From positions 58,084,852-58,148,851 of the forward strand of contig OY992538.1 of NCBI GenBank assembly GCA_963921195.1: a stretch of DNA of 64,000 nucleotides, given 5' to 3'. Below the pieces are notes generated by a model. It made no database searches. It had not been told where the DNA came from and saw only the letters and a list, made by a program, of their open reading frames with translations. Both the position numbers and the translations under genes were made by a program. Source of the stretch: Pegoplata infirma (lineage: Eukaryota; Arthropoda; Insecta; Diptera; Anthomyiidae). Position 1 is the stretch's first letter. Every line of letters begins with the position of its first letter. Of the stretch, positions 45,881 through 55,063 are shown in pieces.

Positions 45881-46595
45881 AAAAAAAAACACCGAATTGG
45901 CAACATTGATAACTTGCAAAAAAATATCTACATCAGAAATCTCAAAATACAACATTGTGTATGTGTGGTGAAATTTAAAGAATAACTAAAAACACAACGA
46001 AACCACTGAACGAAACTTATAAAAATATTAACGAAACTGAACGAAACAAAATTTTAACTTTCCCCTAGGATTATGGCAATGTTTTTTGTGTGTATTAAAA
46101 ATGTAGATTTTGGCGATAAAAATTGCAAGTTGGAGATATAAAAAAAAATTTGGCAGCCCTGAACAAAGGGGAGGGATTGCGGGCTAATAAAAAAATGTAT
46201 AGCGGGTGGTTAATGAACATAAATAATAAAAATTTTAAATATATGCAAAACTTTACTTACATGATTTTCAGAAAAACTTTAAATTTTTAATAGGTATTTG
46301 CACTTAAATATATTCACTTCACTTTAACCCTTTAAATTTACTTTGCTTTCAAAGCGCTTTGATTTCTGCGAGATATTTAATTATTGTACAAAGTCTTCAA
46401 TGTTTTTTTTCTCTATTTTTAATTAATTTACATGTGCAAATATAAGTGCAAAGTATAAAATTGATTCTAAATAGTTTTTTTTATTCTTTTTTATACCGAG
46501 AAAATACAAAAACACCACATAAATAAAACTGGAAAAATCACTGATTCGGACGTCTGAAAAAGTTCTTTAAAAAGTTTATATGACAAGTTTTAAAA
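45881..46595. other. No gene; weak minus-strand leader-exon candidate
   Basis: On the minus strand a strong donor GTAAGT (46255-46260) follows a stretch (46261 to about 46540) that begins near an ATCAGTG initiator-like word. This resembles the candidates at 12637 and 37098 but has no coding content. Otherwise AT-rich. Confidence 0.3.
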
Positions 46596-47090
46596 TAGAG
46601 TTGAGTCGTTCACGAACGAAATAGTTCAATTGAACTATTCACTTAACTGAGCAGTTTATCTAGTTCGTTTATTTCAGCTCTTTTAGTTCTTTTCGTTCAT
46701 TCAGCTCAATTGGTCATTACTTCATTTTGATCTTTCAGTTCGGTCGTTTAATTTTTTTTTTTGTTAATTTTGTCATAACGCGTTAGTTTTTTCTCCTCTT
46801 TTAGCACGCTTTCTCATCATTTATGCTTTTTTTACAAAAATTGTGTATATTTTTTTTGTTTTTTTTTTTAATTATTGTTTTTATTCAACATTTTTGTATT
46901 TTTTAAAAGAAAACTAAAACAAAAGACATGATCGAAATGATTCGAAAACCAAAATTGACCGATTTGAACTAGATGAACTATTGCACGAAAAAGCCGAAAG
47001 AGCGATTGAACTAGATTAACGAACTAGGTCTTTTATCTAAAATGAACGAAAATGAGCGCTCACTCAATTGAACGATTAAGCACAAGTCTA
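46596..47090. mobile_element. hAT-like MITE with GTTCA/GAAC interior and perfect TSD
   Basis: Ends TAGAGTTGAGTCGTTCA and, inverted, TAGACTTGTGCTTAATCGTTCA-like. Flanked by TTTTAAAA at 46588-46595 and 47091-47098, a perfect 8-bp duplication. The interior is rich in AGTTC / GTTCATT / GAACGA words related to the subterminal CGTTCACGAACG. 495 bp, non-coding. Confidence 0.85.
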
Positions 47091-47432
47091 TTTTAAAACA
47101 ATTATTTTTTGACGAAAGCAAAAGTCATTATAGCTGTGATTTCCAAACTGTTTTTTCAATAAAAAGTTTATTTTTATGGCACTTTTAATAATTTTTTAGA
47201 TTATTTTAATTCTGGGGACTTTTTTATGCTGCTCACTTATAAGATGATTGTACATAAATGTATGTATGCATTAGTAAATGTATATTATATACTGTTTTTA
47301 TGTATCTGCATGTTTGAACAAAAAAAACAGCTGATTTTTTAATGCAGTATTTTACAAGGGCGTAATTAAACATATTGAAAAAGGGGTAGCATTGTGGAGG
47401 TGTTGTTTAACAGTGAATGTTATTAATAATAG
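47091..47432. other. No gene recognised
   Basis: AT-rich spacer with no recognised element. Confidence 0.35.
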
Positions 47433-47620
47433 CCCTGTTTTTTGCAGACCGGATTAAGATTTGGATTAACTTTATTAAGTTGAAAAATGGGTCAAATAAA
47501 GTCCAGAAATTTTTTTTATAATTTTTTTCTGAAATTACATACAATTAGTAAATATAAACAGAAAAACAAATTAAGCTTTGTCCAAAATGCAAAGAATGAA
47601 AAATAAATTGGCAAAATTGC
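47433..47620 (+). repeat. Left end of the GCAGACCGGATTAAGA element
   Basis: 'ttgcagaccggattaagatt', 'agtaaatataaacagaaaaa' and 'aattaagctttgtccaaaat' match 54509-54640. The right half is absent. Confidence 0.7.
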
Positions 47621-48234
47621 AGTTTATGGGGCACACTGAAATCGAAAAAACTAAAAACGCCATCCGCTTTAGAATTAAAAAAGAAAAAACCAGGAACTCA
47701 TTAAGAATACCGAACTTGCTAAAAATTTAAAAAAAAAAAATATATGACCTTGACCTCTGACCTCTAAAAAGTCGAGTGTGGTGTTCAAACCCGTGGTGAC
47801 GTACCCCGTTTGGGAGGGGCAGGGGTTTAAAGTTAAAATGGTTTTTCTTAAATATTTCAAAAACTACTTATCCGATCAAGACGGTTATGGTATCGTTAGA
47901 AAGGGTAGTTGAACGGGGTGCAACATGACGTAGTTTTATTAACCCTTTAAGTGACAAAACTTGATTTAAAAAAATTTTAACTAGACTTTTTTTACAAAGT
48001 GCTTATTATCTCAAAATCTCACGTATATAAACATTTTTTTTGTCTATATAGACATGTAGCCAAGATTTTAAGCTTTTATTTGCGCTAAAAAACGGCGCTG
48101 TAAGTCTAAAACTTACTGAGATATTAAGGATCAAAGTTGTTTTTTTTTTTTAACTTTTTTCAGTTTTTTTGTTAAAATTGTATTTGTAGAAACATACAGG
48201 CATCTTGCAAACTACTAATCAAATTTTTAAATTT
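47621..48234. other. No gene recognised
   Basis: AT-rich. Includes 'accttgacctctgacctcta' and a run resembling the interior of other dispersed repeats. No exon. Confidence 0.35.
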
Positions 48235-48311
48235 TTTTCTGCGTAGTCGGCCTTCGCCGGGCTTAGGGATTACAAACTCCATGCATTAAACCCACCCTCT
48301 CTGCAGAAAAC
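48235..48311 (+). repeat. Hairpin-ended dispersed repeat
   Basis: 'cggccttcgccgggcttagg' plus 'gattacaaactccatgc' is the inverse of the repeat end at 28200-28255. Confidence 0.55.
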
Positions 48312-48545
48312 GGGGATTATGACCAAAATTGCTTTGGACTTACTCCCCATAATGTGAATGGGGGTTATGACCGAAAAAAGTTCGGTCGTAATCCCAACAA
48401 GGAACGGACATAATCCCCATTGGGAGTGTGACCGTTTCGGAAACGGTCATAGTCCCCACAACTATTATGGGTATTATGACCGAAATGAATTCGGTCATAA
48501 TCCCCATTTCCGTTATGGGGGTAATGTCCGTGGGGATTATGTCCT
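48312..48545. repeat. Array of four stem-loops (GGGGATTATGACCGAA family)
   Basis: Successive inverted repeats at about 48312-48348, 48360-48396, 48421-48458 and 48467-48507 have the form GGGGATTATGACCGAA, a loop of 3-11 bases, then TTCGGTCATAATCCCC. More half-units follow to 48545. The array makes open frames on both strands (48358-48630 plus, 48365-48580 minus) by translation of the repeats. These are not credible genes. Confidence 0.8.
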
Positions 48546-48599
48546 GTCACCGTATCAAGCCTTTTGCCGGTTAAAATCACTTTTTGGGGGGTGTCATGT

Positions 48600-48995
48600 T
48601 ACACATCGGTATTCCCAGTTCCGGTTCTGACGGTATTCCCGAGACTACCGGTATGCATATTTTGTATAACTAAAATTTGTTCTTCGCTTTTACCAAAAAA
48701 AAATGTGAAAAACACCATTTCCATTTTTTTTTATGAACTTAAGAAAAAAATAGTTACAGGATTTTTAAATAATTTTACAAACACAACTAAATAATTCTGA
48801 AATACTGATTAAATGGTGTAATTTAAATATTTTACGATATAGTACTTTTTTTTGTTTTTTTGAGAACCGGTACCAGGATCAGAACCGGGAATACCGGTAT
48901 TCCCGGGAATATATCTAGAACCGGGAAACCGGTTCCAGAATCGGGAATACCTGTATTCCCGGGAATACCGAGAACCGGGAAATTACGGGCACTAA
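48600..48995. repeat. CCGGGAATACC word-repeat element
   Basis: 'cggtattcccagttccggtt' and 'gacggtattcccgagactac' on the left, 'agaaccgggaataccggtat' and 'ggaataccgagaaccgggaa' on the right, enclose an AT-rich middle. The right border 'ttacgggcacta' looks like a hAT-type end (TAGTGCCCGTAA), but no matching left end or duplication was found. The 85-aa frame at 48860-49117 is made of this repeat. Confidence 0.55.
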
Positions 48996-49097
48996 TTTGG
49001 AACTATCCTCGACACCGTAGCTTTTCTAGGAACAAAGTTATTAAGGTTCAAAGGATTTTTTTAATAATTCTTTTTGGTGTTTTTTTATTATACGAGG

Positions 49098-49718
49098 GTC
49101 GAACTGGAAAACGATAATTTTTATAGACATTAAAAAAAAAATATTTATAATTTTTTTTTTCAAGTTCAAACATTGAAAATTTAAAAAAAAAAAATCCACT
49201 TTATCAACTAATTTTTTCAATGCTGTAGAAAAAATCATCATTTTATGACCCCAATTCTTTTGACCATCAATTTTGTATTAACATAGAAGAAATTAATTTA
49301 TTTTTAATTCTCATTACAATACACTAAGGTGTACTACAATTAATCAACGTTTCGGTGTATTTCAAATAAGTTGTAAAACTGGGGTAGCAATCCTTGGCCT
49401 GGTTGTTGTTGTTGTCCAGGGTCTGTTTCGGTCCGTAGACCTGATTGCAGTGAGAACAGTTGTCCAGATTGTGGTTTGGACGAACATACCACACAACATC
49501 TTTTTGTTTGCCCTGCCCACCCCACCACGCTGAATCCTATATACCATTGGATTCAACCACTTATAACGTTTAATTTCGAATTTATTACATAACTGCTACT
49601 ACAAAAACAACAATTAATCAACAATAAAATCTTTTCTTTGTTTACAAAAAATTGGTGGTCAATAAATACAGATTTTTTCTAAAAAATGTCTACAAAAATT
49701 ATAATTTTCTAGTTCGAC
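49098..49718. mobile_element. 621-bp TIR element (GTCGAACTGGAAAACGATAA)
   Basis: Begins GTCGAACTGGAAAACGATAA and ends with the inverse of GTCGAACTAGAAAATTATAA. Complementarity extends about 36 bases. A second inner inverted pair is 'gaccatcaattttgtattaa' against 'tttacaaaaaattggtggtc'. The middle (49360-49560) is less AT-rich and open on the minus strand (62-64 codons), but no domain is recognised. A fragment of the family is at 22585-22735. Confidence 0.75.
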
Positions 49719-50185
49719 ATTATTTAGTGAAAAAAAAATATTTAAAAAAATAAAAATTGATACACCCAAAAAATTACATAGTTGATGATTACTATTTTTT
49801 CAACTATGTCATAGGTGAAATAGCCCCAACTATGCCATAGCTGATGTGACATAGTTGTTGCTGACTATGTGTCATTTAAATCTACAAATTAACTATGAGA
49901 AAAGTTAATGACAACGATGTGTTTGATAAACATAGGTAAACAACTAGGCCCATAGTTAAATTTTTTATAAAATTTAAACATAGTAAATATTAACTATGTG
50001 TTTAATAAATAGTTAATTATACCCTATAATTGTATACAAAAAAAACAAAATTTTGAGTTTTTTTTTTATTCATAAACAATATTTAATTTAAATTGCATTT
50101 AAACTGCATACACCAATATTGTAGGATCCAAAGCCAGCCTGAAAATATGAAAAAAAAACGTATTATTTTGTAATCTTTTTTTTTT

Positions 50186-51030
50186 AGAAAAAGTCTCAGA
50201 TTCTGAGACATTTTTTTTTACAGGAAAAGTTACAGGTTCTGAGACATTTTTTCTATAAAAAAAAGTTTCAGATTCTGAGACATTTTTTCTATAGAAAAAG
50301 TCTCAGATTCTGAGACATTTTTTCTATAGAAAAATTTTCAGATATTGAAGACATTTTTTCTATAGAAAAATATATAAATAATGCTTAGAATTTGAGACAT
50401 TTTTTATAGAAAAATTCTTAGATATTTTTTTTATAGAAAAATTATAAGATTTTAAGATATTTTTCTATAGAAAATTTTCAGATTCTAAAACCTTTTTTCT
50501 ATATAAAAAGTCTCAGATTCTAAGACATTTTTTCTATAGAAAAAGTCTCAGAACCTTTTCTATAGAAAAAGTCTCAGATTCTGAGACATTTTTTCTATAG
50601 AAAATGTCTCAGATTCTGAGACATTTTTTCTATAGAAAAAGTCTCAGATTCTGAGACATTTTTTCTATAGAAAAAGTCTCAGATTCTGAGACAGTTTTTC
50701 TATAGAAAAAGTCTTAGATTTTGAGACATTTTATCTATAGAAAAGTCTCAGATTCTCAAACATTTTTTCTATAGAAAAAGACTTAGATTCTGAAACATTT
50801 TTTCTATAAAAAAGTCTCAGATTCTGAGACATTTTTTCTATAAAAAAGTCTCAGATTCTAAGAAACCATATTAGATTCCGATACATGTTTTCTATAAAAA
50901 AAAATCTTATATTCCAAGACATTTTTTCTGTAAAGAAATATAAGATTCTGAGAGATTTGTTCTATAGAAAAAAAGTCTGAGACAATTTTTCTATAAAATA
51001 CAAATCATTTTCTGAGATATTTTTCTTTAG
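50186..51030 (-). repeat. Diverged cluster of the 35-bp satellite
   Basis: About 23 units, read as CTATAGAAAAAGTCTCAGAT then TCTGAGACATTTTTT, which on the minus strand is the same monomer as the main array at 29430-33740, with period 35-37. The GTCTCAGA-T-TCTGAGAC palindrome is kept in most units. Far more diverged than the main array. Confidence 0.9.
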
Positions 51031-51074
51031 AAACGCTCGGTGCACAGTTAGATTAATTTTTTATGAAAATATTT

Positions 51075-52073
51075 GAGGAGTCGCAGAACAAAACGTACTT
51101 TTTCGCATTTTTTGACAAATTGATTTTTTGTTCTTTTTATATTATTTGGTTCGAAATCTATCAGAAAAAATTTCCATAGCGTGAATTATTTTTGTTTTTC
51201 ATCAAGAAAATGGATTCCTTAGACGGTATTTACACACAGCCTTTTTTCATGCACGCCTTTTTTATCTGAGTTTTTTTTGAAGGCAATCGGGGGTGAGAAG
51301 CATAGAAGAAGGAAAACAGAATTCGTGATTTTTTTTCTACCCCGTTTTCTTTTCACCCCCGTTTGCCTACAAAAAAAAGTTGCAAGACTTTATTGCAAGC
51401 AAAAAAAGGCTGTGTATAAATACCCTCTTAAAAATTGGTGTGTAACAAAACGTACTTTTTTGTTAATTTTTTATCAAAACGTACTTTTTTCATTGTATTT
51501 CATATGCAAGATTTTTCATAATTTTATAATATGCCATTTTACTCTTATATTCCATATACATATAAATGCCCACAACGATTTTTTGAGGCCTTCTTGCAGG
51601 CCAGCGAAGGATTTCCCCCTTATTCTTGTTATTGGTCTATTTACACCCCACAACTTCAGTATGGGGGTACATTAACTTTGCCAATTCGTGTGTAACGTAT
51701 CTAAATATGAGCCAATGAGGGTCTTTTGTAGTTTTTAATAAATAAGAACATTTTTTAAACACTCGATCAAAATAGTATCGTCTAAAAAAATACGCACATC
51801 AAAACGTCGTTTTTCAATTATTTTTAAACAAAACGTACTTTTTTCATTATTTTTTAACAAAACGTACTTTTTCCAAAGTAAAAGTGGTTTTATATTAAAC
51901 ATCCTTGACATATAATGTGGTGACTTATGGCAGTTTGATGCATCTCTTGATAAGCAAAAAATTTGTTACCATATTCAGGTTCATGCAGTTTTTAAAAGGG
52001 GCGAAATAAATAAACCTCAATTTCCCAAAAAAAATTAATATGCGAAAAAGTACGTTTTGTTCTGCGGCTCCTC
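51075..52073. mobile_element. 999-bp TIR element (GAGGAGYCGCAGAACAAAAC)
   Basis: Starts GAGGAGTCGCAGAACAAAAC and ends with the inverse of GAGGAGCCGCAGAACAAAAC. The match runs over 30 bases with one mismatch, into 'gtactttttcgcat'. ATTT flanks both sides (51071-51074, 52074-52077), a possible 4-bp duplication. The word AAAACGTACTTTTT recurs internally (51447, 51476, 51839, 51860). It encloses the 206-bp MITE at 51222 and a DR1 scrap (51640-51710). Confidence 0.85.
51222..51427. mobile_element. 206-bp MITE with TTA target duplication
   Basis: Ends GACGGTATTTACACACAGCC and, inverted, GAGGGTATTTATACACAGCC. TTA lies on both sides (51219-51221, 51428-51430). The TTA duplication and GGTATTTACAC-type end suggest a PIF/Harbinger-related MITE, similar in design to those at 34972 and 62105. 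Confidence 0.85.
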
Positions 52074-52368
52074 ATTTCTTACCAAATCCTTTATCCCTGT
52101 TCGTTGTCCTCCTTTTTTCCTCTATTGTTCTGAGGGCCAATTCTGTTTCTGTGATAAATTAAAATACAAAATATTTATTGATTTTAATTTGTTAATTTTT
52201 ATTTCTGACACTTGTATTTTTTTTTTATTTTGCTTTTTCAAATATAAAAAAAACCGTTGTTATCAACTTTGTCCGTAGTTGTTATTGATTATAAATAGTT
52301 GATTTAAAAATGATTTGAAATAACTATGGATTTTGTTAACTATGCTACTATGTAATTTTTTGGGTGTA

Positions 52369-52570
52369 GAAAATATTTTTTTTTATTAAAAAAAATAGCC
52401 AATTTATAAAAATTGGCTACTACCGCTCTAACTGCTTCAAGGATGCCGCGAAGAGATGTCAAATGTCTGACCGACCCTATTTTTTCAACCCCAAAATTAA
52501 AAAAAACTTTCCCGGATTATATTGCATAATAGGTACATAAGAACAGATGTATGAATGTATCTAAATCGAT
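52369..52570. other. Short intergenic region downstream of the diverged COX7C gene
   Basis: AT-rich; nothing assigned apart from the polyadenylation signal that follows. Confidence 0.35.
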
Positions 52571-52576
52571 TTTATT
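52571..52576 (-). terminator. Polyadenylation signal of the COX7C-like gene
   Basis: AATAAA on the minus strand, about 18 bases past the stop codon of the diverged COX7C gene. The position is close but workable for a compact gene. Confidence 0.45.
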
Positions 52577-52594
52577 TTAAAATATCTAAATATT

Positions 52595-52893
52595 TTAATC
52601 AACAACATAATCATAAGGTCTTAACATTTGATGCATTACGATCAGCCATGGAGCCCCAAAACCAATAACACCAGCCAATAAAAAAAATGCAGTAAATCTC
52701 ATTGGGTTATCGAGAGATTTTCGAAATGGTAAATTCTAAAAATGTAAAAAAAAAATAATTAAAATTTCTAAATTTGTAAAGGCCAAAAACTTACACAACC
52801 GGGAACACCTCCTTTATAGTAACGCATAAAAGGACTTTTAATCAATAAATGATTCAAGTAACAACGTCGTAACTGTTTTGCAATACCCAACAT
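52595..52893 (-). CDS. COX7C: Cytochrome c oxidase subunit 7C, diverged paralog (two exons)
   Basis: A small nuclear-encoded subunit of mitochondrial complex IV: a single-pass inner-membrane protein that packs against the catalytic core. Exon 1 is 52795-52893 (33 codons) and exon 2 is 52595-52735 (46 codons plus stop). The 59-bp intron has donor GTAAGT and acceptor TTTTTAG, phase 0. The 79-aa product shows the family core: GGVPGC|NLPF at the splice, then a hydrophobic segment (FTAFFLLAGVIGFGAPWLIV) and MHQ. The N-terminal 30 residues are basic, as in a mitochondrial presequence. The start was chosen at MLGIAKQLRR because family members begin ML; an in-frame ATG 23 codons upstream is less likely. 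It differs from the usual form: Cys replaces the acidic or basic residue before NLPF, there is Met for Arg before HQ, and the LLKK tail is replaced by a longer MLRPYDYVVD. This suggests a specialised or relaxed paralog. Confidence 0.88.
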
Positions 52894-53016
52894 TTTTTCC
52901 CCGATTGTAAAATTTACTAATTTAATAAAATTTTCAATCTCAAATATTTTTTGTAGTTTCAATTTTTAGTTAACATTGAAGTCAAAGCAAAAAAAAAAAT
53001 ATGATTTAGGCTGGAT

Positions 53017-53130
53017 TACTCAATGCTCCGTTATAAAATAACTCTCCGTTAAATTTAACTTGTTCATTCAAATTTTGACATAAGGCTCCGTTAAAGCAGC
53101 AGTTAGCAGCTAACTTTTCATTGAGGGCGG
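53017..53130. mobile_element. Small MITE, copy of 21771-21895
   Basis: 'ggattactcaatgctccgtt', 'ctctccgttaaatttaactt', 'cagcagttagcagctaactt' and 'ttcattgagggcggattacc'. It lies about 120 bp upstream of the diverged COX7C start, so it could overlap its promoter. Confidence 0.7.
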
Positions 53131-53932
53131 ATTACCTTAATTTAAATAATAAAATCAAAGTAAAAAATTGAATTTAATGCAAAAATTAAAATCGATATTA
53201 ATTTTAAGAACTAATTTTTACTAAAACTCGTTTGCAAAAAATAGGCCTCTGTTCTGTCTTTCACAACTTTTTAATTTTCATACATAAAATTTTCCGAATC
53301 CGATTAAATCGAGTTTGGTGCTTTGCCGTTCACGTTTTTATTCCAAGTAGATATCAAATAACTAAAATTTAAAAAAAAAATTATAAGGAAAAAGGTGCAT
53401 TCGTTTTACTTCCACCAAACTATATTTGTGTGAAACAAAACGAAAAAAATTTCGTGAAATTTGTGAAGTGAAATCTAAAACACCAAAAAGATTTGGAAAT
53501 TTTAATTTTCATATTTTTTTTTGTGAATTATTTTTTTTGGAACAGCGGCCATAGAAATGAAGTTTTATTCAATTGAACTCAAGGAATAGCTTTTGAATGG
53601 ATGAATTATTTGAAAGTATAATTTATTTAGCAAATTATTAAAAAAATGCAATTTAAGCTTAATATTCTAATAATTCAAAAACTTGTTGTATATTGTTTTA
53701 TTTTTTTTATTATATTTGCGAATTAATTTGAATCTTATAATACATCGCACAAATGGTTTTTAGCAATGTCTCACCATACATGTATAGACAATTTTATATC
53801 TTAAAAGCGAAGCGATTAATCTGAAAAAGAATAAAAATTTAAAATAAATTAGAAATTTATTAAAGTATTGGCTAGAAAAAATATTTCAATCTAAACAAGT
53901 TAAAATGCTGTTTGGCTAACAAGGAGAGTTTC
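53131..53932. other. No gene recognised
   Basis: AT-rich, apparently unique. No exon or repeat unit identified. Confidence 0.35.
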
Positions 53933-54300
53933 CCTGGTGTTACCCTCCGATCTTCATGAAATTTGGATATGTTGTTCAGAACGAAAATTAATTCGACACG
54001 TATTTTTTAGCGGCCCAAACTCATTTTTAGGGGGGTCGATTTGTATGGGGGGAAGTTGACATTTTTCAGTTTTTTACGATTTATGCCTATTTACTCAAAA
54101 TTAATATAGGCATATTTGGTATCAGATTAAAGGTAATTAAAATACCTATCTCGTGGTGCTAACAACGTGCCAAAAAAGTAAATATTTCTCGACTTATTAA
54201 AATGTCTTAAAATGTTGGCATTTTACTCAATATGACGAAAAGTTGTGCATGATTGGACACGTTCTTTACACACGAAAATAGGTTTTCCAAAAAAAAAAAT
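53933..54300 (+). mobile_element. Half copy of the ACAAGGGAAGTCTCCCT element
   Basis: 'taacaaggagagtttccctg', 'cctccgatcttcatgaaatt', 'cgacacgtattttttagcgg', 'ggtcgatttgtatgggggga' match the right half of 18822-19419 in inverse orientation. The second terminus is missing; DR1 sequence follows. Confidence 0.75.
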
Positions 54301-54309
54301 TTTTTTTTT

Positions 54310-54386
54310 TACAAATAAACTTTTTTTACATTGTGGATGGTATCAATACATTCGGCAAGGTCGAATGTAACTTTTTTACTTGTTAA
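54310..54386 (-). repeat. DR1 5' fragment, minus orientation
   Basis: 'gtggatggtatcaatacatt' plus 'cggcaaggtcgaatgtaact' and 'tttttacttgtt' is the inverse of the DR1 beginning. Confidence 0.65.
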
Positions 54387-54496
54387 ATTTTCTGTTTTTT
54401 TTTAATCTGTTACAAATAAAGCTAACTTTTTATATCGAAAAAACGCTTTATAAATTTTGAAAAAATGTATAATTTTTAATTAGTATGGTAATATAT

Positions 54497-55063
54497 GGCT
54501 TGATTTTAGCAGACCGGATTAAGATTAGGATTAACTCTATTCAGTTAAAAAATTGGTCGAATCAAGTCCAGATTTTTTTTCTGAATCTACATACTATAAG
54601 TAAATATAAACAGGAAAAACAAATTAAGCGTTGTCCAAAATGTTTCATTCTTTACATTTTGGACAACGCTTATCCTAGGATTAACTCAGATTTTTTTATA
54701 CCATTTCACATTTTGGACAAAGCTTAATTTTTTTCCTGTTTATATTTACTAAGTGTAAGGAGATTCTGAAAAAAATTCTAAAAAAATATCTGGACTTGAT
54801 TGGAGCCATTTTTTTAACTAAATAGAGTTAAGAACTCTTTAGTCAACTGGTAAAGTAATCAAGTAACAAGTACTTGCTATTTTTTTCTTACGTGACAATC
54901 AAAATGCATTAGATTTTCACGTTACTTTGTTCAGTAATCGTTTATATATATGGCCATATGATAAAAACGAACAGCTGATTTGTTACTGCTACTTTTGTTT
55001 CATTACCAGTTGAGTAACGAGACCTTTAATCCTAGTCTTAATCCGGTCTGCAAAAAACAAGCC
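54497..55063. mobile_element. 567-bp TIR element (GCAGACCGGATTAAGA)
   Basis: Begins GGCTTGATTTTAGCAGACCG and ends with the inverse of GGCTTGTTTTTTGCAGACCG. The TIR match extends about 38 bases. Inner inverted pairs include 'aaattaagcgttgtccaaaa' against 'ttttggacaaagcttaattt'. The 80-aa frame at 54485-54727 is a translation of the hairpin. It abuts the DR1 copy that starts at 55066. Confidence 0.8.

Larger units (their letters stand above)
49761..52368. mobile_element. 2.6-kb TIR element enclosing satellite units and nested elements
   Basis: Begins TACACCCAAAAAATTACATA and ends with its exact inverse (21-base match including the final G). Just inside both ends are CTATG / CATAG words ('aactatgtcatag', 'aactatgcc'; 'aactatgga', 'aactatgctac'). 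The middle contains a diverged cluster of the 35-bp satellite (50186-51030), a 999-bp TIR element (51075-52073) and a 206-bp MITE inside that. No transposase. No clear target duplication. Confidence 0.8.

Noticed and set aside
48358..48630. 90-aa frame rich in NGHNPH-like repeats, and the 71-aa frame opposite
   Set aside because: Both arise from stem-loop repeats that read open on both strands.
49340..49556. 62-64-aa minus frames with Q/T-rich stretches
   Set aside because: Inside a TIR element; the Q/T runs come from a short GTTGTT repeat; no domain.
51277..51675. 132-aa plus frame
   Set aside because: Spans the end of the 206-bp MITE, AAAACGTACTTTTT repeats and a DR1 scrap; no recognisable domain.
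52768..52962. Longer start (23 extra residues) for the diverged COX7C gene
   Set aside because: Family members begin ML followed by a basic presequence; the upstream ATG adds unrelated residues. The downstream part of this frame past the donor is intron.
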